Source of the DNA: a virus
DNA length: 64,000 bases
Virus record (IMG/VR): IMGVR_UViG_3300031857_000149
Span: 1 to 64,000 of that record
Direction: 5' to 3' (one strand)
The notes beneath the pieces were generated by a model, which was given only the letters and a program-made list of their open reading frames with translations, was not told the DNA's origin and searched no databases. Shown in pieces: positions 62,480 to 64,000 of this stretch; within the stretch, counting starts at the first letter, position 1; each line of letters starts with the position of its first letter. A program made the position numbers and the translations under genes.

Positions 62480-62508
62480 ATCATACAGTATTATATAGTG
62501 ATTGTCAA
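62480..62508 (-). promoter_or_regulatory. Sigma-70 promoter for the glycosyltransferase
   Basis: Minus-strand TTGACA (62508-62503), 17-nt spacer, TATGAT (62485-62480). Consensus -35 and ideal spacing; predicted RNA start near 62473, 16 nt before the ATG. The -35 overlaps the end of the upstream gene. Confidence 0.8.
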
Positions 62509-62693
62509 TACGAGCGATTGTGATATTTTTCTTCTTCTGAGAGTTCAACATATTCAATGTCTTTCTCATCCACAACTTCTAAAATTTCTGCAAAATCATT
62601 TACGATCTTCCAGATTTCGGTAAATTTTTCTTCTGGAAGACTATGATATAAACATCTATTCTTTACGTAAATGTGGTAGACTCTATTATTCAT
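62505..62693 (-). CDS. Small protein, paralogue of the 61529 gene (62 aa)
   Basis: 62 residues from ATG 62693; the reading from 62771 lies inside the AbrB-like gene. The protein MNNRVYHIYVKNRCLYHSLP then EEKFTEIWKIVNDFAEILEV and an acidic end (DIEYVELSEEEKYHNRSY) parallels the 57-aa product on the other side of the glycosyltransferase. It overlaps the AbrB-like gene by 8 bp. Function unknown. Confidence 0.75.
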   Translation of the reverse strand: MNNRVYHIYVKNRCLYHSLPEEKFTEIWKIVNDFAEILEVVDEKDIEYVELSEEEKYHNRSY

Positions 62694-62862
62694 TTTCGTG
62701 CTCGGATAATACAATGTCTCTTCCCTCAAGATTAATTTCAATCTCAGTATCTTCATACCAGGAAAGTTCATTCATCATCCATTCGGGAATCGTAATGTAA
62801 TATTCCCCAGTAATTGGATCAACCTGTACGAGCTCAATATTTTCCCCGGATTTTTTTCTCAT
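62686..62862 (-). CDS. AbrB/SpoVT-like small protein (58 aa)
   Basis: ATG at 62862, TAA at 62686. The product, MRKKSGENIELVQVDPITGE then YYITIPEWMMNELSWYEDTE and IEINLEGRDIVLSEHENE, has the swapped-hairpin pattern of AbrB/MazE DNA-binding domains: a G-x-hydrophobic-x-IP block, a helix, then a W/G-x-D-x-hydrophobic strand pair. The family forms dimers and often regulates transcription or acts as antitoxin; no toxin gene is visible beside it. It is below common length cut-offs. It is the last AT-rich phage-like gene before the composition changes. Confidence 0.75.
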   Translation of the reverse strand: MRKKSGENIELVQVDPITGEYYITIPEWMMNELSWYEDTEIEINLEGRDIVLSEHENE

Positions 62863-63089
62863 GTGCGGTATTTTTAAATCGACTTTATTTTCTTTTTATA
62901 TAGCGAAAAAAATTTTTATAATGAGCGTTATATTTACATCGCTTCCGTAACACTTTGTAGGTTAGGGTAGTTATGCGTTTTTATAACCGCGCCCCGCGCC
63001 GACATAACAAACCCCCCACAATTAACTGCCAAATCACGAACGAAGGCACAAGGGCAGTAAGCGTAACCTACTGCCCCCCACACTCACTA
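62863..63089. other. Intergenic segment at the composition switch
   Basis: No convincing gene. The first 80 bp are very AT-rich, with several TATA-like runs that could supply the promoter for the AbrB-like gene (minus-strand TATATAAAAAG near 62898). After about 62940 the sequence becomes GC-rich. A hairpin lies at 63052-63076. A short plus-strand ORF (62973-63167) overlaps the neighbouring minus gene and is not favoured. Confidence 0.5.
63052..63076 (-). terminator. Hairpin downstream of the 63090 gene
   Basis: Perfect 8-bp stem (63052-63059 with 63069-63076, GGGCAGTA/TACTGCCC) and 9-nt loop, 13 bp after the stop at 63090. There is no T-run, so termination would be weak or factor-assisted. 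Confidence 0.4.
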
Positions 63090-63314
63090 TCAGCGAAGTG
63101 CCGCCTTAAGTGCAATCTCATCAGGACGAAGTTGCCCTGCCTTGAGTGCAGAATTAGCACCGGTTGAATTATGCCAACGTGAAGAACCACCGCCAACCCG
63201 TGACATTACCAATTCAGATTTGCGGGCGCGGCGAATAGGCAGGCGGGTAACCTTAATCAGACCCTGTGCCTCAGCGATTGCCAGTTCCAGTTTAGTCGCG
63301 GTGGTGAAGTTCAT
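63090..63314 (-). CDS. Small GC-rich unknown protein (74 aa)
   Basis: 74 residues from ATG 63314; the reading from 63365 adds a segment without Shine-Dalgarno or family support. The product, MNFTTATKLELAIAEAQGLI then KVTRLPIRRARKSELVMSRV, is basic, with a Gly/Ser turn and a final helix (RPDEIALKAALR). Unrecognised. Codon use is clearly more GC-rich than in the phage genes to the left. Confidence 0.45.
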   Translation of the reverse strand: MNFTTATKLELAIAEAQGLIKVTRLPIRRARKSELVMSRVGGGSSRWHNSTGANSALKAGQLRPDEIALKAALR

Positions 63315-63361
63315 TTGAGAGTGTAGAGAATTGTTTGGCGTAAGGCACGAACGGGGAAGGG

Positions 63362-63535
63362 TCACCCCCGCACTTCGTCAGAATGAACCTCAGCGAACTG
63401 TGCCGCCCATACGGTAGCGGGAATGCCCACGGGGTAAACCATAGCGGGGTTCTCATTCCAGCTGCTGCCGTCGTTACGGTAGGAGACCCACACGGTTTGG
63501 CGGTCCTTGAGGCGGGTAGCGGGAGAGAGGCGCAT
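63362..63535 (-). CDS. Small GC-rich unknown protein behind a repeated leader (57 aa)
   Basis: 57 residues from ATG 63535; reading further up would enter the repeated leader and give the same 12 residues as the next gene, which argues that the leader is not coding. Product: MRLSPATRLKDRQTVWVSYR then NDGSSWNENPAMVYPVGIPA. Hydrophilic start, aromatic centre, no known family. Preceded 1 bp away by the 37-bp direct repeat. Confidence 0.5.
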   Translation of the reverse strand: MRLSPATRLKDRQTVWVSYRNDGSSWNENPAMVYPVGIPATVWAAQFAEVHSDEVRG

Positions 63536-63536
63536 C

Positions 63537-63573
63537 GGAGGCGGTTGGTTGAACTGGGTTAATTGTAGCACGT
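63537..63573 (-). repeat. 37-bp direct repeat, copy 1 (promoter plus leader)
   Basis: Identical to 63773-63809. On the minus strand it carries TGCTACAAT (63570-63562), an extended -10 with one mismatch, followed by a C/A-rich leader ending 1 bp before the ATG at 63535. No Shine-Dalgarno. Confidence 0.8.
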
Positions 63574-63588
63574 AACGGGGCAGGGGGG

Positions 63589-63771
63589 TCAGTCCCCCAT
63601 CGCTTCCTTCAATGCCTCAAACGCTGCCATCCAATGGTCGGCATCGGCACGGTTGCCGGCAAGGCGCTCATCTACGGCAAAGCACAGCACGGCGGTTCGG
63701 ATGGTGCCCCAAGTGCCATCGGGCAGGGTCAGGGTGGTAAGGTTCTCAGCGTTCCAGGGGGAGGCGGTCAT
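63589..63771 (-). CDS. Small GC-rich unknown protein behind a repeated leader (60 aa)
   Basis: 60 residues from ATG 63771: MTASPWNAENLTTLTLPDGT then WGTIRTAVLCFAVDERLAGN and a C-terminal helix (HWMAAFEALKEAMGD). It reads like a compact folded domain. No family recognised. It is preceded by the second copy of the 37-bp leader. GC-rich codon use. Confidence 0.55.
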   Translation of the reverse strand: MTASPWNAENLTTLTLPDGTWGTIRTAVLCFAVDERLAGNRADADHWMAAFEALKEAMGD

Positions 63772-63772
63772 A

Positions 63773-63809
63773 GGAGGCGGTTGGTTGAACTGGGTTAATT
63801 GTAGCACGT
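63773..63809 (-). repeat. 37-bp direct repeat, copy 2 (promoter plus leader)
   Basis: Perfect copy of 63537-63573, 236 bp away, 1 bp upstream of the ATG at 63771. TGCTACAAT spans 63806-63798. Confidence 0.8.
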
Positions 63810-63817
63810 CGGGGGGG

Positions 63818-63979
63818 TCAGCGCCCGTCAGTGTAGTCTCCGATGATCACCCCATTCTGGCGGACCTGAGCGTAACCGTACTCCTCAGACAAATCCAGGC
63901 AGAGGTCCCAGGCACGGTCGGCGTCGGTGGTAGTGTTCTCCCAGGGGGCGGCGGGGCAGATCACGTCAAGGCGGGTCAT
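63818..63979 (-). CDS. Small GC-rich unknown protein (53 aa)
   Basis: ATG at 63979, TGA at 63818: MTRLDVICPAAPWENTTTDA then DRAWDLCLDLSEEYGYAQVR and QNGVIIGDYTDGR. It has a beta-start, amphipathic helix, beta-end layout, plausible for a small folded protein. Unrecognised. Its leader is C/A-rich (GCAAACGAACCAA) without a Shine-Dalgarno, like those of its two neighbours, although the 37-bp repeat is not complete inside the window. Confidence 0.5.
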   Translation of the reverse strand: MTRLDVICPAAPWENTTTDADRAWDLCLDLSEEYGYAQVRQNGVIIGDYTDGR

Positions 63980-64000
63980 TTGGTTCGTTTGCTTTGGTTC

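Noticed and set aside
62973-63167. 64-aa plus-strand ORF at the GC switch
   Set aside because: It overlaps the 3' half of the minus gene at 63090-63314, lacks a ribosome-binding site, and its product is rich in Cys/Pro/Arg without pattern.
63536-63571. N-terminal extensions (same 12 residues) of the genes at 63362 and 63589
   Set aside because: The identical residues come from the 37-bp direct repeat, which is better read as a promoter and untranslated leader.
1-64000. tRNA genes, CRISPR arrays, IS elements, integrase or photosynthesis genes
   Set aside because: I looked for cloverleaf-like segments, spaced repeats, transposase or integrase motifs and psbA-type genes and saw none that could be supported.

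Overview
The window reads as one contiguous block of a T4-like myovirus of cyanobacteria (a cyanophage, Kyanoviridae type). Nearly every credible gene is on the minus strand. The evidence is the T4 core set (clamp loader, clamp, gp46/gp47, gp55 sigma factor, UvsW, UvsY, gp13-gp23, gp6, gp7, gp8, gp25), plus genes typical of cyanophages: a CobS-like AAA+ ATPase, a DUF3110 protein of cyanobacterial type, a 2OG-Fe(II) oxygenase and a DUF4815 virion protein. The host is inferred to be a Synechococcus/Cyanobium-type cyanobacterium. No photosynthesis genes, tRNA genes, CRISPR arrays, insertion sequences or integrases are visible.

Layout, left to right (transcription runs right to left). 1-4.1 kb: a replication operon with a DUF3310-like protein, sliding clamp gp45, an HExxH protein, a 169-aa conserved protein, clamp loader gp44, a 2OG oxygenase and a Dam-type methylase cut by the window edge. 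4.1-9.2 kb: a CobS-like AAA+ ATPase and a zincin/VWA CobT-like partner, interleaved with two paralogous head-cargo-like proteins and separated by terminator/promoter units. 9.2-14.7 kb: gp46, DUF3110, gp47, gp55 and UvsW (recombination and late transcription). 14.7-34.4 kb: a putative internal protein, UvsY, a tail-tube-fold protein (probable gp3), then gp23, gp22, gp21, gp67, gp20, gp19, gp18, gp17, accessory and cargo-like proteins, gp16, gp15, gp14 and gp13. 34.4-61 kb: fibre-like proteins, a 2442-aa DUF4815 protein, gp8, a 3979-aa gp7-like giant, gp6 and gp25. 61-62.9 kb: small conserved genes and a glycosyltransferase. 62.9-64 kb: an abruptly GC-rich segment of small unknown genes, two of which share an identical 37-bp leader.

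Regulation can be read from the sequence. Fifteen late-type elements with a shared TAAATA core (full form TATAAATA) lie 14-38 nt upstream of starts, mostly of virion genes, and would be served by the encoded gp55. Host-like sigma-70 promoters precede gp55 itself, the AAA+ and VWA genes and the glycosyltransferase. Six hairpin-plus-U-tract terminators are visible, several abutting a promoter for the next unit.

Points that deserve attention: a candidate set of proteins with T4-like capsid-targeting N-termini ending in gp21-type cleavage sites; a YHYH domain and reiterated modules inside the giant gp7; one glycine/tyrosine repeat shared by four adjacent virion proteins; several genes under 60 codons that length cut-offs miss; and the GC-rich right end, which is either acquired DNA or an assembly junction. 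Family assignments rest on recognition of motifs and remembered T4 sequences; no database search was possible.
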